Assembly (NCBI GenBank): GCA_031460505.1
Contig: JAVKTT010000005.1
Location: 198,572 to 262,571 of the forward strand
Direction of reading: 5' to 3'
DNA length: 64,000 nucleotides
From: JAAYTL01 sp031460505
GTDB lineage: Bacteria; Bacillota; Clostridia; Tissierellales; Tissierellaceae
This document shows, piece after piece, positions 25,713 through 34,050 of the stretch. Each line of letters starts with the position of its first letter. Position 1 is the stretch's first letter. Both the position numbers and the translations under genes were made by a program. The notes under the pieces are model-generated. The model was not told the origin of the DNA. It worked only from the letters and a program-made list of their open reading frames with translations, and did not search any database.

Positions 25713-25747
25713 AATGAACAAAGTTTTGCGTCCCTAGTGTTCATTTT
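25713..25747. repeat. Palindrome with GGGACG core, copy of the element at 35651
   Basis: AATGAACA...TGTTCATT arms enclose AAGTTTTGCGTCCCTAG. Read on the minus strand it matches AATGAACAAAGGGGACGCAA at 35653 with small changes. It overlaps the nitroreductase stop codon and may act as its terminator. Confidence 0.7.
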
Positions 25748-26498
25748 ATTTTAGCTTTAAGTCAAAGCCTTGTTCAATTATTGTATTTGCCATCTCTTGT
25801 CTTTTAGTGATTACACCTTCAAGTCGACCTACAACTTGTGTACTAAATTTATCTAATGGTTTATTAGCTTGCCTTAAATCATAATATGTTTGCATCTCTT
25901 TATCATAGTCTGCAATCAATTCCAAATAATTATCCATTTTATTATATTTATTATCAAATACCCTTAATTTCATATCCATTCTTGGCTTCAATTGAGGATC
26001 TTGATTTGGATACCCTATACCTAATCCTAGTACTGGAAATGTATATTTTGGCAACTCTAATAAATCACATAATTTCCTTGGATCATTTAAAACACTACCT
26101 AAAATCACAGTTCCTAAATCCATAGCTTCGGCTGCATTTATCATATTTTGAGCAGCTAATGTAGCATCTGTGAATCCTTGGAAGAATCTATCCATATCTC
26201 CTGAGCTGCTTAAATCATAGCCTTGCTCTACAGCAATCTGATGGTTTCTATAAGTATCTACTATAAATATAAGTAAAACTGGAGCACGAGCAACATACTC
26301 TTGAGTGCAAATCTGAGCAATTTCTTTTCTTAGCTGAGAATCAGTAATTCTGATTATAGATGACTGTTGCATTGCTGTAGAACTTGCAGTTCTTTGAGCC
26401 ACCTCTAACAATGTATTATAAACATCCTCTGGTATTTCCTTATCTTTAAACTCCCTTATAGTACGGTGATTTAATTGTTTTTTAATCATATCATTCAT
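25746..26498 (-). CDS. FMN-dependent nitroreductase, NfsA/Frp-like
   Basis: The 250-residue flavoprotein matches NfsA-type NADPH nitroreductases: RTIREFKDKEIPE near 13-25, a QRTASSTAMQQSS flavin-binding segment near 35-47, and GLGIGYPNQDPQLKPR near 165-180. Such enzymes reduce nitro-compounds, quinones or flavins in the cytoplasm. The physiological substrate is unknown. The promoter region on the minus strand contains GGGTATATAAT. AGGAGG precedes the ATG. Confidence 0.9.
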   Translation of the reverse strand: MNDMIKKQLNHRTIREFKDKEIPEDVYNTLLEVAQRTASSTAMQQSSIIRITDSQLRKEIAQICTQEYVARAPVLLIFIVDTYRNHQIAVEQGYDLSSSGDMDRFFQGFTDATLAAQNMINAAEAMDLGTVILGSVLNDPRKLCDLLELPKYTFPVLGLGIGYPNQDPQLKPRMDMKLRVFDNKYNKMDNYLELIADYDKEMQTYYDLRQANKPLDKFSTQVVGRLEGVITKRQEMANTIIEQGFDLKLK

Positions 26499-26562
26499 CT
26501 AGCTTCCTCCTTAATTTATCTATACTTAATTATATACCCAATTATATATTAAATTAAAGAAA

Positions 26563-26603
26563 GAAACCACTGATTTACTTGGATACTAATCAGTGGCTTT
26601 TTC
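26563..26603 (-). terminator. Terminator of the carbon starvation transporter gene
   Basis: AAACCACTGATT pairs with AATCAGTGGCTT, with TTTCTTTCTTT following on the minus strand. It lies about 18 bases beyond the stop codon. Confidence 0.8.
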
Positions 26604-26620
26604 ATATATTAAAATTATAT

Positions 26621-28105
26621 TTAATTGTTATAGTTTAAAATGGTTTTTTGACGTCTATCTGCTAATTTTGGAACACCAATTGTAAATAATATTGCTGCTA
26701 TAATTCCTAAAGTATATGATATAGCATAACTTTCAGGTGATAATCCAAATAGCCCACCTATTCTTGATTCAAGACCTAAACCTATACTCTCATGTGAAAT
26801 ATAAGCTGTAACTATAAATGTATAGAAAGTACCAGGTAGTAAAGTTATTAAATAATTTTTTCCAGCAGTCTTAAGATAAACTGTAATCATAGCAAGTGCA
26901 AATACTGCAACTAATTGATTTGTAAATCCAAAGTATCTCCATAATAGATTAAATCCACCTGGTGATAATTTCGCATATGCAAGAATAACAACTGCAGGTA
27001 TAAATATTATAAGTGATAAAGCAACTCTCTTTTTAGCATCTTTTTGGTCAATATTAAACTGCTCAGCAACCATAAGTCTTAGTGCTCTAAAGGCAGTATC
27101 TCCTGAGGTAATAGGTAATACCACAACACCAATAATTGCTATTAGTCCACCTACACTTCCCATGAATTCTCTAGATATAATACCTACCATTGTAGTAGCT
27201 CCTGTGCTAAGTGGAATTCCTCTACCGAATAATACCATAGCTCCAGCAGCCCATACCATTGCTATTAAACCTTCAACTATCATCATAGTATAGAATGTGC
27301 CACGGCCTTCTTTTTCTGATTTAACAGTTCTTGAAATTAGAGTAGCTTGACTGCCATGGAATCCAGACATTATACCACATGCAACTGTAATGAAAAATAC
27401 TGGTATAAATGCTTGTCCTGTTGGATGTTGAAATAACAATCCTTTTGGAAGATTTGCAAAACTAGCTCCTCCATCTCTTAAAACTCCTATAAAAACACCT
27501 ATTGCAGAAACAATCAATACTCCACCAAATACTGGATATACACGTCCAATAATTTGGTCAATTGGAAATACTGTTGAAGCTACATAATAAGCTAAAATAA
27601 TTGCGTATACGATCCAAATAATATTACTATTAACATCCATTCCTAGGATATCCCCTACTATTAAATCCCCAGGAGTATAAATAAATACAACTCCAGTAAG
27701 TAACATTAATATCCATATAATGATTGTATAAATTTTGGTTGGATTGTTACCAAGAAACTTTTGCATCATCTTTGGAATCTGTGCACCTTTATTTCTCATA
27801 GAAATCATGCCTATAAAATAGTCATGTACTGCTCCTGCTAAAATACATCCTAATGGAATAGTTATAAATGCTATAGGTCCAAATAAAATACCTTGTATTG
27901 GTCCTAAAATAGGTCCAGTACCTGCAATATTAAGTAACTCTATTAATTTATTCTTCCATGCTGGCATCTCAACATAGTCTACACCATCTGCCATTTCAGT
28001 TGCAGGTGTTGGCCTATCATCAGGACCAAATACTTTTTCAACATACCTTCCATAAATAGCCCCTCCAACAACTAAGGCTACAACTCCTAGTAAAAACGTT
28101 ACCAT
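26621..28105 (-). CDS. cstA: CstA/BtsT-family transporter, probably for pyruvate or peptides
   Basis: The 494-residue protein has about 14 membrane segments and the CstA signatures GRYVEKVFGPDDRPTPA near 25-40, NIAGTGPILGPIQG near 60-73 and GFHGSQATLISRT near 247. It is the shorter Gram-positive type, compared with about 700 residues in E. coli CstA. E. coli BtsT imports pyruvate and CstA imports pyruvate or peptides. The gene lies directly downstream of a LytS/LytR-type two-component pair, as btsT is controlled by BtsSR, and three direct repeats upstream look like the regulator's operator. Confidence 0.9.
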   Translation of the reverse strand: MVTFLLGVVALVVGGAIYGRYVEKVFGPDDRPTPATEMADGVDYVEMPAWKNKLIELLNIAGTGPILGPIQGILFGPIAFITIPLGCILAGAVHDYFIGMISMRNKGAQIPKMMQKFLGNNPTKIYTIIIWILMLLTGVVFIYTPGDLIVGDILGMDVNSNIIWIVYAIILAYYVASTVFPIDQIIGRVYPVFGGVLIVSAIGVFIGVLRDGGASFANLPKGLLFQHPTGQAFIPVFFITVACGIMSGFHGSQATLISRTVKSEKEGRGTFYTMMIVEGLIAMVWAAGAMVLFGRGIPLSTGATTMVGIISREFMGSVGGLIAIIGVVVLPITSGDTAFRALRLMVAEQFNIDQKDAKKRVALSLIIFIPAVVILAYAKLSPGGFNLLWRYFGFTNQLVAVFALAMITVYLKTAGKNYLITLLPGTFYTFIVTAYISHESIGLGLESRIGGLFGLSPESYAISYTLGIIAAILFTIGVPKLADRRQKTILNYNN

Positions 28106-28181
28106 TTTAATCTTCCCTTCTATTAATTAGTTTAGTTTTACAACTTAGTCTAACATAATTGTCTGAAAGTTAGATTAACTT

Positions 28182-28232
28182 TAGAGTAAGATGTATATTT
28201 ACTGGAGTGAAATGTGCTTTTTTTGGAGTCAA
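28182..28232 (-). promoter_or_regulatory. LytTR-type operator: three direct repeats with 21-bp period
   Basis: On the minus strand TTGACTCCA (28232-28224), TTCACTCCA (28211-28203) and CTTACTCTA (28190-28182) are spaced exactly 21 bases apart, two helical turns. LytTR regulators bind such 9-base direct repeats separated by 12 bases. The first overlaps the stop codon of the response regulator gene. Confidence 0.7.
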
Positions 28233-28948
28233 ATCTTTAGTAGTTCTTTTAACTCCTTTATTTTATTTCTACTTATAGGCAAAGCTTCATCTTCATAATA
28301 CTGCATCTTTACACAAGATGTATTATTAAACCAAGGAAATATCTCCATTATATATTTAACATTAACTAAATAGCTTTTCTGAATTCTAAAAAAACCATTG
28401 GATTTAAGCTTATCTTCAAAAGTCTTTAATGGTGTTGTATCCATATATTGTTGGTTCTTGGTGTAGATAATGCAGTTTTTATTTTGAGATTCAATATATA
28501 CAATTGATGAAATATCAACTAGTATAATTCTTTTATCAATGTTCAAAGGTATCTTGGTCACTTTACTTTCTATTACCTCTGATTTTTTATCATATTTTCT
28601 ATCATATTTATCCAACATAGACTTTACTTTTTTATCGGAGAAAGGTTTCAAAAGATAGTCTAAGGCTTCTACATTAAATGCATCTTCAGCAAAATTATTA
28701 TATGCTGTAGCAAATACAATCTCTACCTCAGGATGGATTTTTCTTGCTGTTTGTGCTAGTGTTATTCCACTAATATCCCCAAGGTTTATATCTATTAAGA
28801 GTAAGTCAAATGATTGCTGCGATATTATGTTTAATCCATCCTCACCACTTGAAGCCTCCACAATCTCTGCATCAGGCTTGGTCTTTGTAATAAGATATTT
28901 TAACTCACTTCTTGAAGGTCTTTCATCATCAATTAAAGCAATCTTCAT
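28229..28948 (-). CDS. LytTR-family response regulator (BtsR/LytR-like)
   Basis: The 239-residue protein has a receiver domain (1-118) with Asp at 8-9, phospho-acceptor Asp54 in LLIDINLG, Thr in FATAYN and Lys in LKPF. A LytTR DNA-binding domain follows (about 130-239) with YIESQNKNCIIY and the FFRIQKSYLVNVKYI segment. It pairs with the histidine kinase encoded 19 bases upstream and most likely activates cstA downstream. GGGGTGA precedes the ATG. Confidence 0.93.
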   Translation of the reverse strand: MKIALIDDERPSRSELKYLITKTKPDAEIVEASSGEDGLNIISQQSFDLLLIDINLGDISGITLAQTARKIHPEVEIVFATAYNNFAEDAFNVEALDYLLKPFSDKKVKSMLDKYDRKYDKKSEVIESKVTKIPLNIDKRIILVDISSIVYIESQNKNCIIYTKNQQYMDTTPLKTFEDKLKSNGFFRIQKSYLVNVKYIMEIFPWFNNTSCVKMQYYEDEALPISRNKIKELKELLKI

Positions 28949-28967
28949 TTGATTTCACCCCTAACTA

Positions 28968-30665
28968 TTAAAATATATTCATTTGCTTATCTTTAGGTAT
29001 TCTCATATTTACAATTGTACCAGATGGACTTGATTCTATATCTAAACCATTTTCCTTACCATAGATGTATTGAAGTCTTTTATGGACATTTCCTAAACCT
29101 ATACTATTATCATTAATTTTATCATGCAATAATCCTTCTATCATTTCCTTTGGCATACCCTGTCCATTATCCCTTACTGAAATCAATATATAGGTATCTT
29201 CTTCAGTAATTTTTACATCTACATGACCAATTTTTCTACTCATGGCCCCATGTATAACAGCATTTTCAACAATTGGCTGTACAATTAAACAAGGGATTTT
29301 ACAATCTATATCTTCTGGCATATCTATGCTAACTATTAGTCTATCTCCAAATCTTGCTTTTACTAGTTGTAAAAAAGCATCTACATACTCCATTTCCTCA
29401 TATATGCTTACAAGGGCATCTTTAGTATTTATTGAATTTCTAAAATACGTTGCTAAAGCTATCAAAAGTTCTCTAGCATCATCAGGTTTTTCCCTTACAA
29501 AAGAACTAATAGTATTTAGTGAATTAAAGATAAAGTGTGGGTTAATTTGAGATTGTAGAGCTTTATATTCTGATCTTACTAGAAGTTCCTTTTGTCTCTC
29601 CATATCAGCAAGTTCATACTGGGTTGATAAAAGTTTGCTCAATCCTTCTGCAAAATGAATCTGGGAGTAATAAGAGATTCTATGTTTGTTTGAAAATACG
29701 ATCATAGATCCAAATACCTCATTCCACTTCATTAGAGGGGCACCTATTGCTATCATGTTTTTTAGTGGTTCATGAAATATATCATTTTCTTTGGCACTTT
29801 CAACCACTATGACATCCTTTTTATCAAAAACCTTCTGTGCAATCTCAGGTAAAGTTGAATCCCAATTGTTTGAAAGGTCTAATTTACCATTTACACTAAT
29901 AATTGTTTCTGTATTTGTAAATACCACTGCTAAATCCTTTGAAAATTCAAGGATTATGTCTCCTATTTCATCACAATTTTCCTTATTATACTCACCATTT
30001 TGCAGGAGTGGTAAACACTTTTTTGTTATATCAAATGTAAGGCCTACCTTTCTTCCGATCTCAAATTCCTGCTCATTGATTAAGTTCTTGAAAACACCTA
30101 CAAAGAAAACCATACCTATTGAATTAAATATAGTCATAGGTAAAAATATGTTTTTAACAACTAAAAAGGCTTCATCAAATGGCTTTGAAATCAAAAGAAT
30201 AATTGCCATTTGTAAAGATTCTACTAAAAATGTAATTACAAATAGATCTTTACTTCTATATTTATTATCCTTTACGTATCTTGAAACAATAGCAGCTATA
30301 GCCCCTCCAAAAAATGTGGATATTGAGCATGCAAGAGAAGTAAATCCACCAATATCAATTAAATATCTATGAACAGCCCCTATAAATCCTACTATCAATC
30401 CTACAACTGGCCCACCTAAAAAACCACTTGCCATTACACCTATAATTCTAGTATTTGCTATAGCACCATTAATAGAATACCCTGTATAGTTGGATATAAT
30501 AGCTATAAGAGAAAAAATAAATATGAGTAATGTTTGATCTTTTTTAGATTCACCTTCATGAACTATAATTCGCTTTACTACTTTAATTCCAGCTAATACC
30601 TGAGCTAATAGAATCAATAGCCCAATATTCAGTAGCATAGCCTTAAATATATCAAAATTCATCAT
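28968..30665 (-). CDS. LytS/BtsS-family sensor histidine kinase
   Basis: The 565-residue membrane kinase has five or six N-terminal membrane segments of the 5TM-5TMR_LYT type (about 1-200, with GFLGGPVVGLIVGFIGAVHR near 75-95), a GAF-like region (about 210-340), a HisKA_7 motif with the phospho-acceptor His in QSQINPHFIFNSLNT near 375, and an ATPase domain with PCLIVQPIVENAVIHG and GQGMP. In E. coli the related BtsS senses extracellular pyruvate. The gene order kinase, regulator, transporter supports a similar sensing circuit here. Confidence 0.93.
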   Translation of the reverse strand: MMNFDIFKAMLLNIGLLILLAQVLAGIKVVKRIIVHEGESKKDQTLLIFIFSLIAIISNYTGYSINGAIANTRIIGVMASGFLGGPVVGLIVGFIGAVHRYLIDIGGFTSLACSISTFFGGAIAAIVSRYVKDNKYRSKDLFVITFLVESLQMAIILLISKPFDEAFLVVKNIFLPMTIFNSIGMVFFVGVFKNLINEQEFEIGRKVGLTFDITKKCLPLLQNGEYNKENCDEIGDIILEFSKDLAVVFTNTETIISVNGKLDLSNNWDSTLPEIAQKVFDKKDVIVVESAKENDIFHEPLKNMIAIGAPLMKWNEVFGSMIVFSNKHRISYYSQIHFAEGLSKLLSTQYELADMERQKELLVRSEYKALQSQINPHFIFNSLNTISSFVREKPDDARELLIALATYFRNSINTKDALVSIYEEMEYVDAFLQLVKARFGDRLIVSIDMPEDIDCKIPCLIVQPIVENAVIHGAMSRKIGHVDVKITEEDTYILISVRDNGQGMPKEMIEGLLHDKINDNSIGLGNVHKRLQYIYGKENGLDIESSPSGTIVNMRIPKDKQMNIF

Positions 30666-30717
30666 AACACCTTCTATGGTAATTTTATGTAAATAGAACC
30701 CATATAGGGTTCTACTA

Positions 30718-32523
30718 TTAGTCTAATTCATCTGTTAAGTTAATTATCTCATCAATAATATTTCCAATATGTTCAATAGTATCAAGAAGTGGTTTATCAG
30801 TAGTTATGTCAACTTTTGCCATCTGCGCTAATTCAACTGGTGTCTTAGTTCCGCCAGCTTTTAGTACTTCTTTCCAATCATCAATAGCCACTTGACCTTC
30901 ATTTAGTATTCTTTTACTTACTTCTGTTGCAATTGTAAGTCCAGCACTATATGTGTAAGGATATAAACCCATGTAGTAGTGTGGCTGCCTCATCCATGTA
31001 AGCTCTGCTCCTTCATTTATCTTTACTGCATCTCCCCAAAATTTTTCAAGAGTTTGTCTTTTTAACTCATTTAGCTTTGCAGCTTGAACACTACCACCAG
31101 CATCTATGATTCTATAAACCTCTCTTTGATAGTGGGCTTCTAGTAAATGAGTCACGAAGTTATGGTAATATGTCCTGGAAATCATGCAAGATAATACCCA
31201 TCTTTTCATTCTCTTATCATCTGTATTTTTCATCAGATAATTTGCCATAAGCATTTCATTCATTGTAGATGGAGCCTCTACAAAGTATGTTGATGGTCTT
31301 TGGTTAAAAACATTCTGCTTCTTTTGTGCAAGATAGAAGTGTCCTGCATGACCTAACTCATGTGCCAATACAAATACTTCTCTCATTCTTTCAGTCCATG
31401 AGATTAAAATAAATGGATGAGCACCATATGGACTAGAACAAAATGCTCCAGTAGATTTACCCTTGTTTTGTACAAAGTCTATCCATCTTTCATCAAATGC
31501 CCTATTAAGTGCTTCTGCATAATCTTCACCTAAAATTGATAATGCCTCCATAATATAAGGTCTTGATTCTTCTACGCTTATACTTGGTTCAAATTCTGGA
31601 TCTACATCTATCTTTAAATCTGCAAAGGTCATCTCTTCTAATCCATGAATCCTTTGTAGTAGCTTTGCATATTTCCTCATATGTGGAGCTAAATGTTCCA
31701 TTATCAAGTCAATTTGTCTATCATAAAGGGACCTATCCACCTTTTGTGGGAACAATAAATAATCGATTACTGAATCATAGCCTCTTAAAGTTGCCATGGT
31801 CTTTTCTTTTTGGACTTGAGTCTGATAAGCACCAGCGATAGTATTTTGATACTCAGCAATCTTCTCTGAAAAAGCTTCAAAGGCAGCTCGTCGTACATTT
31901 TGATCCTCTTCGTACTCCCATTCACCTTCAAATAACACAAAGCTCAATGGATATTCTTTACCATCTACTTCAAATGTACCGAAATCCATATCACCTAATT
32001 TTGCTAAATTATAAATTCTTTGTGGAGCATTTAGAGTACCAGATAATGCTGAAATTGTCTTTTCTACCTCTGGGTGTAGAGCATATGGTTTGTTTCTCTT
32101 TATTTCTTCTAGGTAGCCTTTATTCATTGCTGACTCATCTATAGCCTTTTGGATTACATTCTCATCTACTTGAATAATTTCTGAATCAATAAAACTTAAA
32201 CGACTTTGAATATTTGATAGTATATTGCTTAATTTCATATGTCTTGTTTGATTCTCTACATTTAATTGATCTACTGCCACTGCAAGGTAAGCATATGAAG
32301 AAGTAAGAATAATTACTTGATGGAGTTCTCTTAGTTTGTTTAAACAATCATTTATTATAATAGCTTCATTTAATTTACCCTTAAACTCATTTTCTATTTC
32401 ATCTGTTAGCATCTCTGCATTTTTAACAGCTAATTCAAAATCCTCTTCTGTTTTAAAAATAGCTGATAAATCCCAAGTTAAATTTACATCTACTTCATTT
32501 CTATTAAGTATTTCTTTTGCCAT
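30718..32523 (-). CDS. pepF: Oligoendopeptidase F
   Basis: The 601-residue cytoplasmic metallopeptidase of family M3B carries the zinc motif HELGHAGHF near 387, the distal Glu in VEAPSTMNEML, and the conserved tail MRQPHYYMGLYPYTYSAG. It cleaves oligopeptides of about 7-17 residues. It follows a terminator, so it is transcribed separately from the small gene upstream. The ribosome site AAAGGAGGAG is strong. Confidence 0.95.
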   Translation of the reverse strand: MAKEILNRNEVDVNLTWDLSAIFKTEEDFELAVKNAEMLTDEIENEFKGKLNEAIIINDCLNKLRELHQVIILTSSYAYLAVAVDQLNVENQTRHMKLSNILSNIQSRLSFIDSEIIQVDENVIQKAIDESAMNKGYLEEIKRNKPYALHPEVEKTISALSGTLNAPQRIYNLAKLGDMDFGTFEVDGKEYPLSFVLFEGEWEYEEDQNVRRAAFEAFSEKIAEYQNTIAGAYQTQVQKEKTMATLRGYDSVIDYLLFPQKVDRSLYDRQIDLIMEHLAPHMRKYAKLLQRIHGLEEMTFADLKIDVDPEFEPSISVEESRPYIMEALSILGEDYAEALNRAFDERWIDFVQNKGKSTGAFCSSPYGAHPFILISWTERMREVFVLAHELGHAGHFYLAQKKQNVFNQRPSTYFVEAPSTMNEMLMANYLMKNTDDKRMKRWVLSCMISRTYYHNFVTHLLEAHYQREVYRIIDAGGSVQAAKLNELKRQTLEKFWGDAVKINEGAELTWMRQPHYYMGLYPYTYSAGLTIATEVSKRILNEGQVAIDDWKEVLKAGGTKTPVELAQMAKVDITTDKPLLDTIEHIGNIIDEIINLTDELD

Positions 32524-32585
32524 CTTAACTCCTCCTTTAGAGCATCTAAATAAATTATAATATAGATGTCAGAATATTACAATTA

Positions 32586-32620
32586 AAAAAAGCCTTAAAC
32601 CATAGGTCTAAGACTCTTTA
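32586..32620 (-). terminator. Terminator of the small membrane protein gene
   Basis: AAAGCCTTAAACC pairs imperfectly with GGTCTAAGACTCTTT, and a T-tract follows on the minus strand. Confidence 0.65.
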
Positions 32621-32642
32621 TACTTAATATTCTTTTTGATTT

Positions 32643-32828
32643 TTATTTTACTAACTGCTTTTTTTCTTCCTCTTTAAAGATTTTAACCAAAATATATATA
32701 AGTGAACCAATTGAAATAGCTACAAATATATCCCAAACAAAAAATATATTATTTTTTAAGTTAAGAATGAACAATAGAGCAAATGCTATAGTTGTAGAAA
32801 TTGACCAATATCTTAAATGTTTATTCAT
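32643..32828 (-). CDS. Small membrane protein of unknown function
   Basis: The 61-residue protein has two hydrophobic segments (about 9-25 and 28-50) and a basic-acidic C-terminal tail (FKEEEKKQLVK). GGAGG precedes the ATG at good distance and a terminator follows, so it is probably a real gene. No family is recognised. Confidence 0.6.
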   Translation of the reverse strand: MNKHLRYWSISTTIAFALLFILNLKNNIFFVWDIFVAISIGSLIYILVKIFKEEEKKQLVK

Positions 32829-32943
32829 ATTAATACCTCCGTTTACAAGGGTATACTCACAAGTTATCTTAACTTAATTGTACTTTATCTTTGTAAAGTG
32901 GGATTAAACTATTGGTCAAATCTATATTAAATTTTCTAATCTT

Positions 32944-33879
32944 CTAATTTTCTAATATAACCTTTACCTCTTCTTCTTTTACCCTTAATACATTGTTCAG
33001 TTCGGTACTATTCTTCCTTAAATCTCCTAATATACTACTTATCCTAGATAAGGCACCTTCTACACTTCTTAAAGAATCCTTTATCTTAGATTGAACGAAC
33101 CAATCTACAAAGAATCCATCAAAGAAAAAATCAGCAAAGGTAGCAAAACCTGAAAGATTAACTTTTATATCTGTAAACTTATTTACATCAGATAATTCCT
33201 TTTCAAAGGATTTTAGTAAATATTGGACATTATGGGCCGCATTATTTGCTTTATCTATGGCTGAGTGTTTAGCCAAATCAGATATTAGACCTCCGCCTAA
33301 CATATCCCAAGTACCCCAGCCCCTAGCTGAATCAAGATGTTTCTTCATTTCTTCAAGTGATAGAACTGCCCTTTCTCCCGCATATATAGCTTCATCTACT
33401 TCCTTTATATCCAGCTTGATTTGATTTATATGATCTAAGCCTTCCCTTAGTCTCCTACCTTGTGAGCTATTATCATTTAGCAAAAGTCTTTCTTTTTCTT
33501 TTATAAGTTTATTGTATCTGTCTTTTACATCTGCAAAGTCTTCTAATTCATTATTTAACTTTTTAATTTCTTGATGCAGTTCTTTTATAGACTCTAAAGA
33601 TTCTTCATAACGCAATTCTGCAGCTAGAAATTCTTCCCTTTCCTTATCTAACTTATCTTCCTTTTTTCCTAGTATTGATAAAAAAATAGAGCTAAAACTT
33701 AAACCTTCAAGTTTTTCTACATCTTCTTTTTCCTTCATCAATTGCTTATATAGCTGGTCTTTTATTTGTGTCTTTCTTTCTAACTCATTAATTAGCATAT
33801 CCTTCTGGGATACTAATTTTTCTTTGGCTCTTAATCTTTCTGTAAGATCATATATCTCGTTGTTGATATCAGTATACAT
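32944..33879 (-). CDS. Coiled-coil protein of unknown function
   Basis: The 311-residue protein is dominated by heptad-like helices in residues 1-140 (Lys, Glu and Leu rich). A Gly-rich segment, RGWGTWDMLGGGLISDLAKHS near 185-205, and a Phe-rich stretch, FFFDGFFVDWF near 250, come next, followed by a further helix. There is no signal peptide. Proteins with this coiled-coil plus GGG-turn layout occur in Firmicutes, but I cannot name a function. AAAGGAGG precedes the ATG. Confidence 0.7.
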   Translation of the reverse strand: MYTDINNEIYDLTERLRAKEKLVSQKDMLINELERKTQIKDQLYKQLMKEKEDVEKLEGLSFSSIFLSILGKKEDKLDKEREEFLAAELRYEESLESIKELHQEIKKLNNELEDFADVKDRYNKLIKEKERLLLNDNSSQGRRLREGLDHINQIKLDIKEVDEAIYAGERAVLSLEEMKKHLDSARGWGTWDMLGGGLISDLAKHSAIDKANNAAHNVQYLLKSFEKELSDVNKFTDIKVNLSGFATFADFFFDGFFVDWFVQSKIKDSLRSVEGALSRISSILGDLRKNSTELNNVLRVKEEEVKVILEN

Positions 33880-34050
33880 AAGAGTACCTCCTTTGCTATT
33901 GATTTAATTATATCATTAAATCTTATATCTAATACTAGTTTTATATACTTATATATTAATTTGAATTTAATTTACATACAATATATACATTTCTAACTAT
34001 TAATATGGTATAATACAACGATATAATTTTTTAGAAGGGAAAGAAAAAAA

